64,000 nucleotides of DNA from Miscanthus floridulus (lineage: Eukaryota; Streptophyta; Magnoliopsida; Poales; Poaceae), in the NCBI RefSeq assembly GCF_019320115.1, contig NC_089581.1, positions 94,672,802 to 94,736,801 of the forward strand. The letters are read 5' to 3'. This document shows, piece by piece, positions 1-10,300 of this stretch. Made by a program: the position numbers and the translations under genes. The number at the start of each line of letters is the position of its first letter. The first letter of the stretch is position 1. The notes beneath the pieces were generated by a model that was not told the origin of the DNA, made no database searches, and worked only from the letters and a program-made list of their open reading frames with translations.

Positions 1-450
1 ACATGAGCAAGTCTTCTATGCCATAGCCACCCAAGTGTTGTTTTGGTGAATAGGCATGTCTTCAAGTTAGCATCTTCGGAGGTGAAATCCACTAAATATA
101 GGTTGTTGTATCTAAATCCTTTGAATATCACTTGATCATCATCCTTCTTAGATACAACAACTTCCTTCTCGGTGAACAAGCATTGGAAACCAAGATCACA
201 TAATTGTCCAATGGATAGCAAGTTGGAGCTCAATGAAGCAACATAGAGCACATTTGAGATAGAATGATCATTTGATATTGCCACTTTGCCTAATCCTTTA
301 ACCTTGCCCTTTGAATTATCTCCAAATGTGATTCTTTCTTGTCCATCTACTTCTTCATCTAGTGAGGTGAACATACGAGGATCACCGGTCATATGTTGTG
401 TGCAACCACTATCAATAACCCAATAACTTTCACCAGGTCTTGTAGTTCAC
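1..450 (-). CDS. copia pol fragment: protease and start of integrase region
   Basis: Open on the minus strand from 450 to the window edge. The protease active-site block reads WVIDSGCTQHMTGDPRMF (copia proteases carry D-S-G followed by C-T-x-H-M), and the last visible residues WLWHRRLAH are the start of the GAG-pre-integrase zinc module. The frame is closed on its upstream side by a TAG at 451-453, and the preceding gag segment ends in another stop. Pol is therefore separated from gag by two close stop codons, as reported for some SIRE-like elements. The 3' part (integrase core, RT, RNase H) is outside the window. Confidence 0.85.
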
Positions 451-464
451 CTACACACAAGAGA

Positions 465-803
465 TCAAGCTTTAGGAACCCAAACTTGTTGAGGGCCCTT
501 CACCTTCTCAACAAGTGACTTTGCAACCCAAATTTTCTTAGGCCTATTAATGTGTGGAGGTCCTAAGAACATGACTTTCATCTTTCCACTAGAATCCTTT
601 CTAAGCATGTAATGAGCATTGAAGGCAAAAGGTCTAGCATGCTTGGGCAAGGGTTGTGGTTGTGCAGTTTGGCACTCATGGGCAAAGTGGCCTTCTTGTC
701 CACACTCAAAACACTTCTTTGGCTTTGGCTTTTGTTGTTGTTGAGCTTGAGCCTTCTTCTCTTTGTTTGCCATGTACCCAATGCCACTTCTATCCATCTT
801 CAT
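465..803 (-). CDS. copia gag C-terminal segment with second zinc knuckle
   Basis: A 112-aa frame containing CFECGQEGHFAHEC, a CCHC zinc knuckle (C-x2-C-x4-H-x4-C) typical of nucleocapsid RNA-binding segments. It is flanked by Gln/Lys/Pro-rich sequence and ends VWVPKA before a stop. It overlaps the end of the long gag frame (790-2796) by 14 bases in another frame, so it is probably the true C-terminus of gag displaced by a frameshift near position 800. A separate small gene is less likely, because the segment has no independent start context and sits exactly between gag and pol. Confidence 0.75.
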   Translation of the reverse strand: MKMDRSGIGYMANKEKKAQAQQQQKPKPKKCFECGQEGHFAHECQTAQPQPLPKHARPFAFNAHYMLRKDSSGKMKVMFLGPPHINRPKKIWVAKSLVEKVKGPQQVWVPKA

Positions 804-2796
804 GATGGCTGTTCATTAGTAGCTCACTTTGAAGATGCTTGCCTCTTGTGAACTTGCTCAATCCAATCTTGAGATGCTCTTTCTCTAACTGGACCTTCTT
901 GTTCTCTTCCTTGAGAGCATCATTATTTTTCTCTTGCTTGAGCTTCTTGTTCTCTTCTTTGAGCTTCTCATTCTCAAGAATTAAGTCACCATCATGATCA
1001 CTAGTTTCAAGCACTATGGTGTTGGTGGTCTTGAGCTCTTCAAGATCTTTCTTGAGCTTTTCATTGTCATTCTTGAGCTTGACAAACTCATCATAATCAT
1101 CGGCCTCAACCACTTGCTTGCCCTTGCTACTAGAACTTTGCTCAATGCTCTCAATGATCAAATCATCACATGATGTAGCTGTATCAATCTTAACAACATT
1201 GTTAGTAGCATCATGTGGCTCATTGGATAGAAATTCTTGAGCAATGACAAGATTATCATGATTAATCTTAAGAGTAGTATATTCTTCTTTTAGCTTGTTG
1301 TGGCTAGTGATGAGCTCTTTGTGCATCCCCTCAAGTTTATCATGTTTATCTTTAAGCTCTTTCTTAGAAGATTTGAGCTCCTTGAGTTTGGATGATATAG
1401 CATCATTTGCTTCTCTAAGCTCAACACTAGCCTTTTCAGCTATATCACATTTTGCTAAAAGTGAATCATTCTTAGCTTCTAGTTTTTCATTCTTAGCTCT
1501 ACTCTTTCTAATGATCTTAGTGTATTGCTTTAACAATTTAACAAGATCATCATAAGAAGGTGATTCATATTCATCATCATCACTATTGCTATCATCATTG
1601 CTAGCATGTTCATCACCACTACTATCATCATTTGATACCTTACGATCACCCTTGGCCATAAGGCATAGGTGTGTAGGGGATGATGGTGGTGGTGGCGGTG
1701 AAGATGATGAAGAGTCAATAACAATGATGGCCACCTTCTCATTGTCACTATCATCACCAGATGAGCCACTAGATGAATCAATGTCTGTGAGATAATCACT
1801 AATGATGTATTCCTTTCCACTTTTCTTCTTCTTGTGGAAGTCCTTCTTCTTGCCATCTCTCTTCTTGTATGGCTTGTTTTTCTTCTTCTCATCTTCTTCT
1901 TCATTGCTTGAGTCATCTTTCTTGCCCTTGTACTTGTTCTTGAACTTGTCTTTTTTGGGCTTGGTGCATTGGTGTGCTAGATGACCAAGTTCTCCACAAT
2001 TATAGCAATCCATCTCAGAGATTGGCTTCCTTCTAGAGCTAGTGAAGAACTTCTTCTTCTTGCCATCACACTTGATGCCACTCTTGTTGAGCTTCTTTAG
2101 CATCTTGGTGGTTCTTCTCACCATGAGAGCAAGACTTGCATCATCAATTTCATCATCACTTGAGCTCTCATACTCAAGCCTTGCTTTTCCCTTCTCTTGG
2201 CTAGCCTTGAATGCCAAGTCTTTGTCTTTCTTCTTGTTAGAGGATGAGCCATCTTGAGGTGTGATGTGCATGTATATCTCATGAGCATTGATCTTTCCCA
2301 AGATTTGTGTCGGTGTAGCGGTGGAAAGATCACCTTGATGAAGTACGGTCACAATATGCCCATATTTGTCAATGGGGAGGACACTCAAGATCTTTCTTAC
2401 AACATCAGATGGTTGCATTTGAGTGAGTTCAAGCCCATTGACTTCCTCTACAAGAACATTCAAGCATGAGTACATTTCATTAGCACATTCTTTAGGAAGC
2501 ATCTCAAAAGAGTTAAGCTTTTTCATGACAAGATGATAGCATTCCTCATGCTCACTCTTTGTTCCCTCATGGAGCGTACAAACGTCCGACCATAGTGCAT
2601 GTGTATCTTTGTGGTTCCTCACCCGATTGAACACATCTTTGCAAAGGCCTCTAAAGATGGTGTTCTGAGCCTTTGCATTCCATTTTTCATAATTCACCTC
2701 ATTGCCTTGTAGGTGTGTAGCATCCCGAGGTTTTGGGAAGCCTTGTGAGGTGGCTCTAAGTATTCCAACATCTAGAGCTTCTAGATACGCCTCCAT
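790..2796 (-). CDS. copia gag (UBN2-type capsid, CCHC zinc knuckle, coiled coil)
   Basis: A 668-aa gag that would form the virus-like particle and bind element RNA. Residues about 1-180 are the capsid-like UBN2-type domain (YLEALDVGIL, KWNAKAQN, ALWSDVCTLHEGT). A CCHC knuckle CYNCGELGHLAHQC lies near residues 264-277. Then come Lys-rich and Asp/Ser-rich low-complexity stretches, and from about residue 420 a long charged coiled coil. The same frame continues upstream of the annotated Met with conserved-looking residues (PPIFEGDDFPYWKIR), but a TAG at about 2866-2868 closes it without an ATG. The original start codon therefore seems lost. The frame ends with a probable frameshift near 800. Confidence 0.85.
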   Translation of the reverse strand: MEAYLEALDVGILRATSQGFPKPRDATHLQGNEVNYEKWNAKAQNTIFRGLCKDVFNRVRNHKDTHALWSDVCTLHEGTKSEHEECYHLVMKKLNSFEMLPKECANEMYSCLNVLVEEVNGLELTQMQPSDVVRKILSVLPIDKYGHIVTVLHQGDLSTATPTQILGKINAHEIYMHITPQDGSSSNKKKDKDLAFKASQEKGKARLEYESSSDDEIDDASLALMVRRTTKMLKKLNKSGIKCDGKKKKFFTSSRRKPISEMDCYNCGELGHLAHQCTKPKKDKFKNKYKGKKDDSSNEEEDEKKKNKPYKKRDGKKKDFHKKKKSGKEYIISDYLTDIDSSSGSSGDDSDNEKVAIIVIDSSSSSPPPPPSSPTHLCLMAKGDRKVSNDDSSGDEHASNDDSNSDDDEYESPSYDDLVKLLKQYTKIIRKSRAKNEKLEAKNDSLLAKCDIAEKASVELREANDAISSKLKELKSSKKELKDKHDKLEGMHKELITSHNKLKEEYTTLKINHDNLVIAQEFLSNEPHDATNNVVKIDTATSCDDLIIESIEQSSSSKGKQVVEADDYDEFVKLKNDNEKLKKDLEELKTTNTIVLETSDHDGDLILENEKLKEENKKLKQEKNNDALKEENKKVQLEKEHLKIGLSKFTRGKHLQSELLMNSHHEDG

Positions 2797-2901
2797 GCGG
2801 ATTTTCCAATATGGAAAATCATCCCCCTCAAAGATAGGAGGAGATCCATCCCCGTGAGATATCTTTCTCTAGGCAGTTAAGCCTAAATATGTGAGCACGA
2901 G

Positions 2902-2913
2902 GCTCTGATACCA
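2902..2913 (-). other. primer binding site, copia element
   Basis: On the minus strand this reads TGGTATCAGAGC, the standard complement of the initiator tRNA-Met 3' end used by many plant copia elements. It lies 2 bases inside the LTR terminus at 2916, which fixes 2916-4403 as the 5' LTR. Confidence 0.92.
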
Positions 2914-2915
2914 AT

Positions 2916-4403
2916 TGAAATGATCAAGATGCCCAAGAGGGAGGGTGAATTGGGCTAATTCTAAATTTCTTTTGCAATAATTAAGTCCTGTGGTTAGCCC
3001 AATTAACCCCTTGTGCCTAGAAAGTGTTTCTATTGATCTACCGCACAAAAGTTTAGCAACCTATGTTCCAATCCTACTCTAGCATGACAATTCTATCAAT
3101 GTAAATGACAAGAATTGAATTGCTTAAAGTAAATGCTCAAAGTAAAGAGAGAAGGAGGAACGCGGCGATGTTTTGCCGAGGTATCAGAGAGTCGCCACTC
3201 CCCACTAGTCCTTGTTGGAGCACCCACGCAAGGGTGTAGCTCCCCCTTGATCTGCGCAAGGATCAAGTGCTCTCTACGGGTTGATTCTTTGACACTCCAT
3301 TGTGGTGAATCAACCACAACCGCTCACAACTTGAGTTGGGTCATCCACAATCTCTGCCGGATGATCACCAAGCTCCCAATCACCACCAAGCCGTCTAGGT
3401 GATGGCGATCACCAAGAGTAACAAGCACAAACTCTCACTTGACCATGACAAGCCTAATGAGAAGGGTGGATGCACACTTTTCTACTCTTGCTTTCACTAA
3501 TGAGGGCTCTCTTTGGGATTCTCAAATCTCAATCACCTCACTAGGACCTTGCTCTTCTTGGCACTCTCAAAGGTGTTTCTCAGCTGTTTGAATGAGCAAA
3601 AGTACCCCCACACACAAATGAAGGAAGTATTTATAACAATGGCTGAAAAACGAACCGTTATGTGCCTCTATAGAGTGACCGGACGCTTCGGTCATGTTGA
3701 CCGAACGCTCCAGTCAGTTCTCCCTAAACTCCAGTGTTTAAGATGTGACCGGACGCTTGACAATGTCCGGTCAACACTGACCAGACGCATCTAGTCATGA
3801 TTTTCCCTCTCTAGAACCTTACTGGAGTCAACCGGACGCTAGAACTCAATGTCCGGTCACTTCACCTCTCAGCGTCCGGTCGCACCAGACGATTTCACCT
3901 TGATCAAATGAACTGACCGGACTCTGCGCTAGCGTCCGGTCACCCCGAAGCCAGCGTCTGATCAGTATTTGACCCTCCATTCACTTCCAACTCTCAATCA
4001 TATGTGAATGAAGTTTGCTCCAATGGATCTAAGGGCTTCTTAGGAGCTACCTAGTGCTAGATTTAGCAAGTGTGCACCACACCTAACTCACTAGACTCAC
4101 CTAGGTCAAGCTACCCGTCCATACCCCCCTTAATAGTATGGCCAAAGGAAAAACAAAGTCCTAAACTACTCTAAGTGTCTCTTCAACTCCAATCGACACT
4201 TAGAACTAGTCCATTCTTAACCTTGTCGTCCATCCTTTGAAAACTGAAACGATTTCCATCATAGGGGCATGATCACCATGATAGCCCAATCGATCTCCAT
4301 TACCATGACCTAACTTAATTGCCTCTGCAAAACACACGTTAGTCATAGTAATCATGTATTGTCATTAATCATCGAAACCCAACTAGGGGCCTTGATGCTT
4401 TCA
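2916..4403 (-). repeat. copia 5' LTR (1488 bp)
   Basis: Bounded by TG...CA. On its own strand it starts TGAAAGCATCAAGGCC and ends TTGATCATTTCA, next to the PBS. The 10-base termini are imperfect inverted repeats. As a 5' LTR it should hold the element promoter and polyadenylation signal; I could not place them with confidence. It contains a cluster of CCGGACGCT-like motifs (separate entry). The outer boundary is an abrupt change to GC-rich Tat-element coding sequence. Confidence 0.92.
3670..3965. repeat. degenerate ACCGGACGCT / AGCGTCCGGT motif cluster in the copia LTR
   Basis: In about 300 bp the motif ACCGGACGCT, its complement AGCGTCCGGT and one- or two-base variants occur roughly ten times in both orientations, separated by 10-40 bp of ordinary sequence. 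The copies are not a head-to-tail tandem. The rest of the LTR does not contain the motif. Clustered palindrome-prone short repeats in LTRs are often transcription-factor sites or expanded promoter modules; which applies here is unknown. Confidence 0.7.
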
Positions 4404-7306
4404 CCGACGTTCACCAGCGGGAGGCCAGAGAAGCAGGATAGTTGGTCATGGGGCTGTTCCTGTCGGGAGAAGAAGAAGGTGGAGGTCATCGAGGAGGAGC
4501 TCTAGAAGCTCATGCGACATGGCCTTGATAGGGTACGGGTGTTCCACACCCTCTACCACTGCCGGGTTGCTCTGTTGGCAGAGAGGTCATGGCCAATGTG
4601 GAGGTAGGGTGGCGTGTCAAACCCTGATCGTGCATCACCTAAGGAGCTGGCGGATGACGAGGTCTGGAGTCACCTCGACTAGGTGCTGCAGCTGAAGCCC
4701 AAAGAGAAGGTCGAGGGAAGCCCAGACCTCTCAACGCCTCGGTGGTGTCCAAACTGGTATGCTCCTCTCTCTTTACTTCGTGTTCTTTTCCCCTTTGCTT
4801 TCCTACTTTTTGATCTTGAGTAGCTTGTTGCATAGGGGCTTGATGCTTACAGGTCCTAGCCGCACCTTCCGAAGGGACCAGAGGGCGTAGCTCAGTAGGC
4901 AACCTAGAAGGAGGAGGCGGATGCCAGGAAGAAAAAGAAAACCAAGGTGGCTCAGCAGAAGTACAAGAAGGAGAAGGAGATTGCCTGATGCATGAAGGCC
5001 AGGGAAAATAAGAGTGACGTCGAGTCCGAGCTTGAGTTGGAGGATCCCACAGCTGTGGATGACATGGTTTTCTCTGAGGAGGAGAAAGGCCGGGAGGCCA
5101 TTGTGACCTCGGTGGAGCATCACAACCCTACAGCGATGTCCGCTGGTGATGAGTAGGAGGTAGAGCGGCGCGCGGTGGTTCCCATGCCGAGGAAGCGTGT
5201 GGCGAGCGCGGACACCATCGGCGAACGGGAGGCGAAGCGGACATGGTCACCATGCCCTCGGTGGCATCGCCGGTCTCGTCCCCACCTATCGTGGATGCGG
5301 CCGAGCAAGTCAGGCGGTCTGAGGAGCGGGCTTACACCCATGTGTCACCGGGACCGGTGCCAGTGCGCAACTCACAACTGAAGGATGCCCCGTCTGCTGC
5401 TCCAGTCGTGGCATCCTGAGCCAAGGGTCGCGGTGACCCACAGGCCGAGCTGGAGCCAGTTGAGATGACTCTGCCCCCGGCTAAAGTGAGGGGGCGTGGG
5501 TCGCAGCCTAGGAGCGGTCCTTGCCCTATAGGCCCATCGACGTCGGGTCTTGGCTTTAGAGTCGTGCCGCTTACCTCCTGGTATGTTTTTCTTTGTTTCT
5601 TTTTTATTTTTTGCTGTTCTGTCTTTTTGGAGTATGACTTACCTGTACTTTTTTGTCAGCCACCGGGCGATGATGGGGTTAAGCATCGCCCCGACCCCTG
5701 TGTAGGAGGTTTGGAGGCCCACCCTGTAGTGTGCCACGGTGAGCGGTGGGGGGAATAGGATGGTGGCATTGAACCCTTCCCTTTCAAGGGTGGTGCTCCC
5801 TAGGTCAGTTGCTAGCACTGTGACAGCGGCAGCGATGGTGCTGGCGGCGATCCTGGTGGTGATGGTGGAGGCTTCGCCGGTGGTGACCCTTGTAGCCCCT
5901 CCTCCACTAGCCATGGCGGAAGAGGAGAAGGAGATTAAGACCCCTACCATGCTAGGAGGAGGGCTTCATGGCTCACCCTCACGGTCGGAGTTGAAGGTGC
6001 CAGGGGAGATGCATCCGGGATAGAGTCAGAATGCCCGACGGCGGCCCACGCAACCGAGGTGGTGGAGATCCCATCCGATGATGAAGCGGATGATGCGGTG
6101 TAGCTGCCGGTACCATCACGGGAGCTAGCGGTGGTTCAGTCAGAGGCTGGGCCCTCCGGTAGGCTACCAGAGGGTGATCTAGAGTGGCCCTGCCCCAAGG
6201 ACCTATCAAAGGTGCGGTTCATCCTTTGGGATTTCTAGGAATATCAGCTCTAGGACATCCTTGGGGGAAGGACTTGCCATGGAGTCTGAACTCACCAACC
6301 TATCAATGAAGCTTGAGGATGCCTAGGAGCGGGTTAAGTCCACCCAACAGTTAGTCAAGGTCTACCTGCAGCTCGCCGTGGAGGTGAGTTTCTGGTATTT
6401 GTCCTTGACCTCTGAGTCTCTTGTTGGTTGCCTCAGCATGCTTGCTTTTCGTTTTCGTAGGGTCTGAAGGAGATGTCGTCCCGCTTCCTCTAGATGGAGC
6501 ATGCCTGGGTGGCTAAGCTTGAGCGTCAGCTAGAGTCCGCCCATCATGAGTCCTAGGACTGAGCGGCCGAGGTGTCCGTGGTTCGAGCGAAGGAGCAGAG
6601 TGCAGCGGAGCGGGCGACCACTACCGAGCAGGGGCTGGAGGCGGCGAAGGCCTGCCAGGTGGAGACCAAGGCGGGGTTGCAGAAATCCCTAGCAGACACT
6701 GAGGCAGTGCTCCAGAAATCCCTAGAGACCCTTGAGTCAGAGTAGAGTGCCTTAGTGTCGGAGCGGATTGCCCTGGAGTCGGCACAAAAGGCCCTGGAGT
6801 CAGAGCGAAAGGCCTGGTTGGAGGCAGACCAGGAAGTGCTCGTGCTTCAGGGCTAGGTGATGGGGACGGAGGAGGTGAGCGCCCGACTGCATGAGCAGGT
6901 GGCCCGACAGGCGGAGGAATTCTCCACCCTTGAGAACTTCTGCCTCGGTACATACCTTTTCTATTTTTCGTCATGTTGGTTTCTTCCTTCAGCCTGTTTC
7001 TAAGCTTGCCGCCCTTCTTCCAGAGCTAGGCGGAAAGGTGAAGTCGTTGGAGCAGGACCTAGAGATGGTCAAGGTGACTTTTGGCCAGAATGCAGAGGAG
7101 CTGGCCAAGTCCCTTGAAGAGCGATGTGCTCTCAAGGGGGAACTTGACTAGATCCACAATGTTGCCTAGCTTGTCATCTCAAAGGTCTTCGGGTCAGCGC
7201 CAAGTACTAGCGTGCCCGCCGTCCAACTGGTAGAGGTTTCGAATGAGGTCCGAGCACTTATCACAAGTGGGTTGTTCTACGGAGCATCAGGGGTGTTGAC
7301 TTCAAT
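4404..7306 (-). mobile_element. Tat-type Ty3/gypsy element, left internal fragment
   Basis: GC-rich internal DNA of the Tat element whose 5' LTR lies at 42723-43973. The left edge was broken by the copia insertion and the right edge by the Tekay insertion at TCAAT (7302-7306). It continues without loss at 40066. The element's own sense strand is minus; the visible gene here runs on the plus strand (next entry). The 3' LTR must lie left of the window. Confidence 0.75.
4404..7306 (+). pseudogene. antisense coiled-coil gene of the Tat element, decayed, with intron-like gaps
   Basis: A plus-strand reading frame rich in Glu, Ala, Leu, Lys and Gln (for example ALESERKA, LEQDLEMVKVTFGQNAEELA), predicting a long coiled coil of the kind annotated in grasses as 'gypsy-type transposon' protein. 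It is broken by many in-frame TAG codons. Four GT...AG gaps of similar size interrupt it: about 4757-4835, 5581-5659 (79 bp, T-rich), 6384-6460 (77 bp) and 6948-7023 (76 bp). The frame runs across the Tekay insertion into 40066-40408 when one TSD copy is counted. Antisense ORFs between pol and the 3' LTR are known in the Tat lineage (for example Grande). The function is unknown. Confidence 0.65.
7302..7306. repeat. target-site duplication TCAAT, left copy
   Basis: TCAAT directly precedes the TG of LTR A1 (7307) and recurs directly after the CA of LTR C (40061-40065). This defines 7307-40060 as one insertion into the Tat antisense gene. A third copy sits at 13892-13896 because of the tandem duplication. 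Confidence 0.93.
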
Positions 7307-10300
7307 TGTTGCAGAACCGACCAATTTATAAGAATACAAGTATAATGGCAATCCGCAAGCGGTTGCACTGTCATACTTGAACCCATATAAACCCGGTAGT
7401 CCGTCGAGTACCACGACGGGTCTCGATAAACGATTTACAACAACCAAGATCGTATAGGATTCAACATACATGCCACATATTACATAAAGTTCACAGATAC
7501 TTTTCATCATCAGAGTACGAATAGAAAGTTATTACAAACCGAGTTTGATAATTAAAGCGGAAGCAAATAAGTTCGAAGATAAGTTTCCAACGTAGTTTGA
7601 TACAGTGCCATGCCAGATCACGATCCACAAAAGCAAAGATAGGAATTACTAAGGAAGGCTGCCCAAGGCTTACTCCTCATCCACAGCGGGATAGAAGCAA
7701 CTCTTGCAATAACCATGATACACAGTGCCATCTGCAACAATGGGAAAATAAACCCTAAGTACGAGAAGGTACTCAGCTAGACTTACCCGTCATGAACCAG
7801 AAATAAAATGACTCCAAGGATCATGCAAGGCTGTATAAGTGGACGTAACTTGACAACATTTTGCGTAAAAGGCAATTACCCGTTGTACAATTATGATTCC
7901 TTTATCAAGTTAATTATAACTAACCATTTCTAGATTAGCAACTATCCTGTGCCAAACATGTGTATATCATTTAGAAGCATCCAATAGTAACCATAGCAGG
8001 TATTGTAATTCCATATTCATCTGAACCATCATGTTTCATAACATAGTTACTACGATGTTGGAGCTAGCCAAGTTTCTCACTATCCGGGAGAGACGGCGAT
8101 TCGAATCGATTTCTACCAGCTGGGAATTTATTCCTAACACAAACCCAGATCTACCAGCCACGATAGTCTTAGGTCACCTTTGGTACAACTCAGGTACACA
8201 TTTCGCGGGTCCGTACCGTGCCGCACAATCTGGAACACCAGATGCCAGGATGCTCAGGCCAAGCCTACCCTTGGGCTCAGTCTGATCGTTCCCCGGAAGG
8301 AGCGCACAACAGAACGGTTCCCGGCCTGAGTTGAATTACTCGGCTTCGCGGTCGGAACGAATTATCCGGCCAGCTAAGTGAGAGGCATGCGTTCAATCTT
8401 GTCAGAAGTTCCAACAACGGTACGGTCCTTGATCGACACAGACGGGGATAGATCCACACCCAAGACCTCCATGCCTTGTTGCTTTTCTATCGACCTCCCG
8501 TCCGGTCTCAATTTACTTTTACCTCATGGTTCTGTTCCACGATAGCAGATATAGCCAACCGTGCTCCGGTATCCACCTATATCTCACAGGTGACAGGACA
8601 TCACCCGACTTCTACCGGTCTAAGCATGGCTAAGCATATATATTCGATCCTGGACCTATACCGGTTAAAGGGATAATATCTGGACAAGGATTGTACATGC
8701 ATCAAGTGGTTTCATTCAACTCTTATAACCTAATGCATCAATCATAAGTACGTAAGTAACCATTTGTAAATTATTGGGAGACTTATAATGCTCTGGGGCT
8801 TGCCTCGCAGAAAGGAAGTAGGGCGATGGTCAGGGCACTCCGGAAGCTCTTCAGGGTTCTGCTCCATGCCTTCGGGAGCTGCGGCTTGCGGATCCTCCTG
8901 CGGGTTCCCTTCCTCTACTTCTTCGAATTCCAGCAACGTGATCTCTTCCTCCGATCCTAGATGCATGAGTATGGTATAAGTATTACGAATGCATATGTGT
9001 TAACAAGTGCATCATGTTGTTTGAGTAGGTGCATATCTCTTCTTGATTACTACTTAACTACTTTTGCAATGCATCGACTATGCCATACAGTAGCTACTTG
9101 TTTCACTCATAACTGGAGTTCTATAAATCCAAAAGTAGTGATCCTAGACTTTCTGGAAAGCTTATCAAATTCTCTACGACTTTGTTATTAACCATTTTTA
9201 CAGTCTACATTAGTTTCAACATGTAACTCCTCACACTCTAGAATCAGTCCGGAAATGATTTAACATGCAATATAAAGTAAGACTACTTCTACTTTATGTA
9301 ATCATTCACAATTTGACAACCTAGAACCTACCAACAGTTGAAGCATACCAAATACAGTTAAGATAATATAATGGTGAAGCCCAAACTATTTATTAAATTG
9401 CCTTTATTATTTTATTTAGATATCTAGGTTAAATAATAATTATATATCAGATGTGCTTAATAAATTCTCAAAAATTTACAGAGCCTTACTAATGCTATCA
9501 AAGGACTACTATAAAAATTTCATGTCATTTTACTAAGTAGAACATCCTATGCAAAAATGATAAGGAAGCAAGGCTTGAAATAGCATAAATGGAAAATCCT
9601 ATTGAAAAGTGTCAAGCAACAGATTTCTTATTTTTCCTAACATCCATATGGTACTAGTATTACCTCCAACAAATTTCATGAATTTTGGACTCATAATTAA
9701 TTTATAAAAATTCATGCAAGGATTAACTATTTATAAAAGAAAAATCTATAACTATAGATCTACACATGCACTGGTCTTCAAATTTTTATCCAAGCTCATG
9801 TATGCTAAGACTAGCTTACCACAAAAATTTCATAATTTTTGGAGCACAGGAACTCTAGATATAAAATAAACAAATTTGAATGCATTCAAAAGCACCTTTG
9901 AAATCCCTATTTAAATCTCCAGAAATTTCTACTGTGGAAGCCAAGAACATATTTTTACTAAATACTACACTTCCTAAGCAACACAATCATATTTATTTCA
10001 CAATTTTTGGAGCTACCAAACTAAAGATACAAATTTCACAAAACAATTCAAAAACTGGATTCAAAATGAGTTAGCCTTCACTACTGCTGTCGCTGACAGG
10101 TGGGACCCGCTGGTCAGGGGACCCCACGCGTCAGTGACACAGAGCAGAGTAGCGGCGCTGCTGGGCACTGCGCGGCTGCGGCTCGTCGACGGCGAGCTTC
10201 GCCGGTGGTGAGGTCATCACGGTATGACCTACACGACCTAGCGCGTTGATTGGTATACTTGGCCGGCCCTATTGTCGCCACCCGCGACGACGGCGGCGGC

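Larger units (their letters stand above)
1..4403 (-). mobile_element. SIRE-type Ty1/copia retrotransposon, 5' part
   Basis: Minus-strand copia element entering from the left edge. Order along its own strand: 5' LTR (2916-4403), PBS, gag with a zinc knuckle and long coiled coil, a second zinc-knuckle segment, then the start of pol, cut off by the window edge. The large charged gag, the initiator-tRNA-Met-type PBS and the LTR termini fit the SIRE/Maximus lineage. Its right end abuts Tat-element DNA in mid-gene, so it inserted there. The expected target duplication is CCGAC (4404-4408), but the partner copy lies outside the window. Confidence 0.9.

Noticed and set aside
1295..2257. Plus-strand ORFs opposite the copia gag
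   Set aside because: Shadow frames of the Lys/Glu/Ser-rich gag, giving Leu/Ser/Phe-rich pseudo-proteins.
2902..2913. tRNA gene suggested by tRNA-complementary sequence
   Set aside because: Only the 12-18 base PBS complement is present; no cloverleaf.
5739..6023. 94-aa and 103-aa overlapping ORFs on opposite strands in the Tat coiled-coil region
   Set aside because: Off-frame readings of the decayed antisense gene. The repeats at 12329 and 12223 only reflect the tandem duplication.
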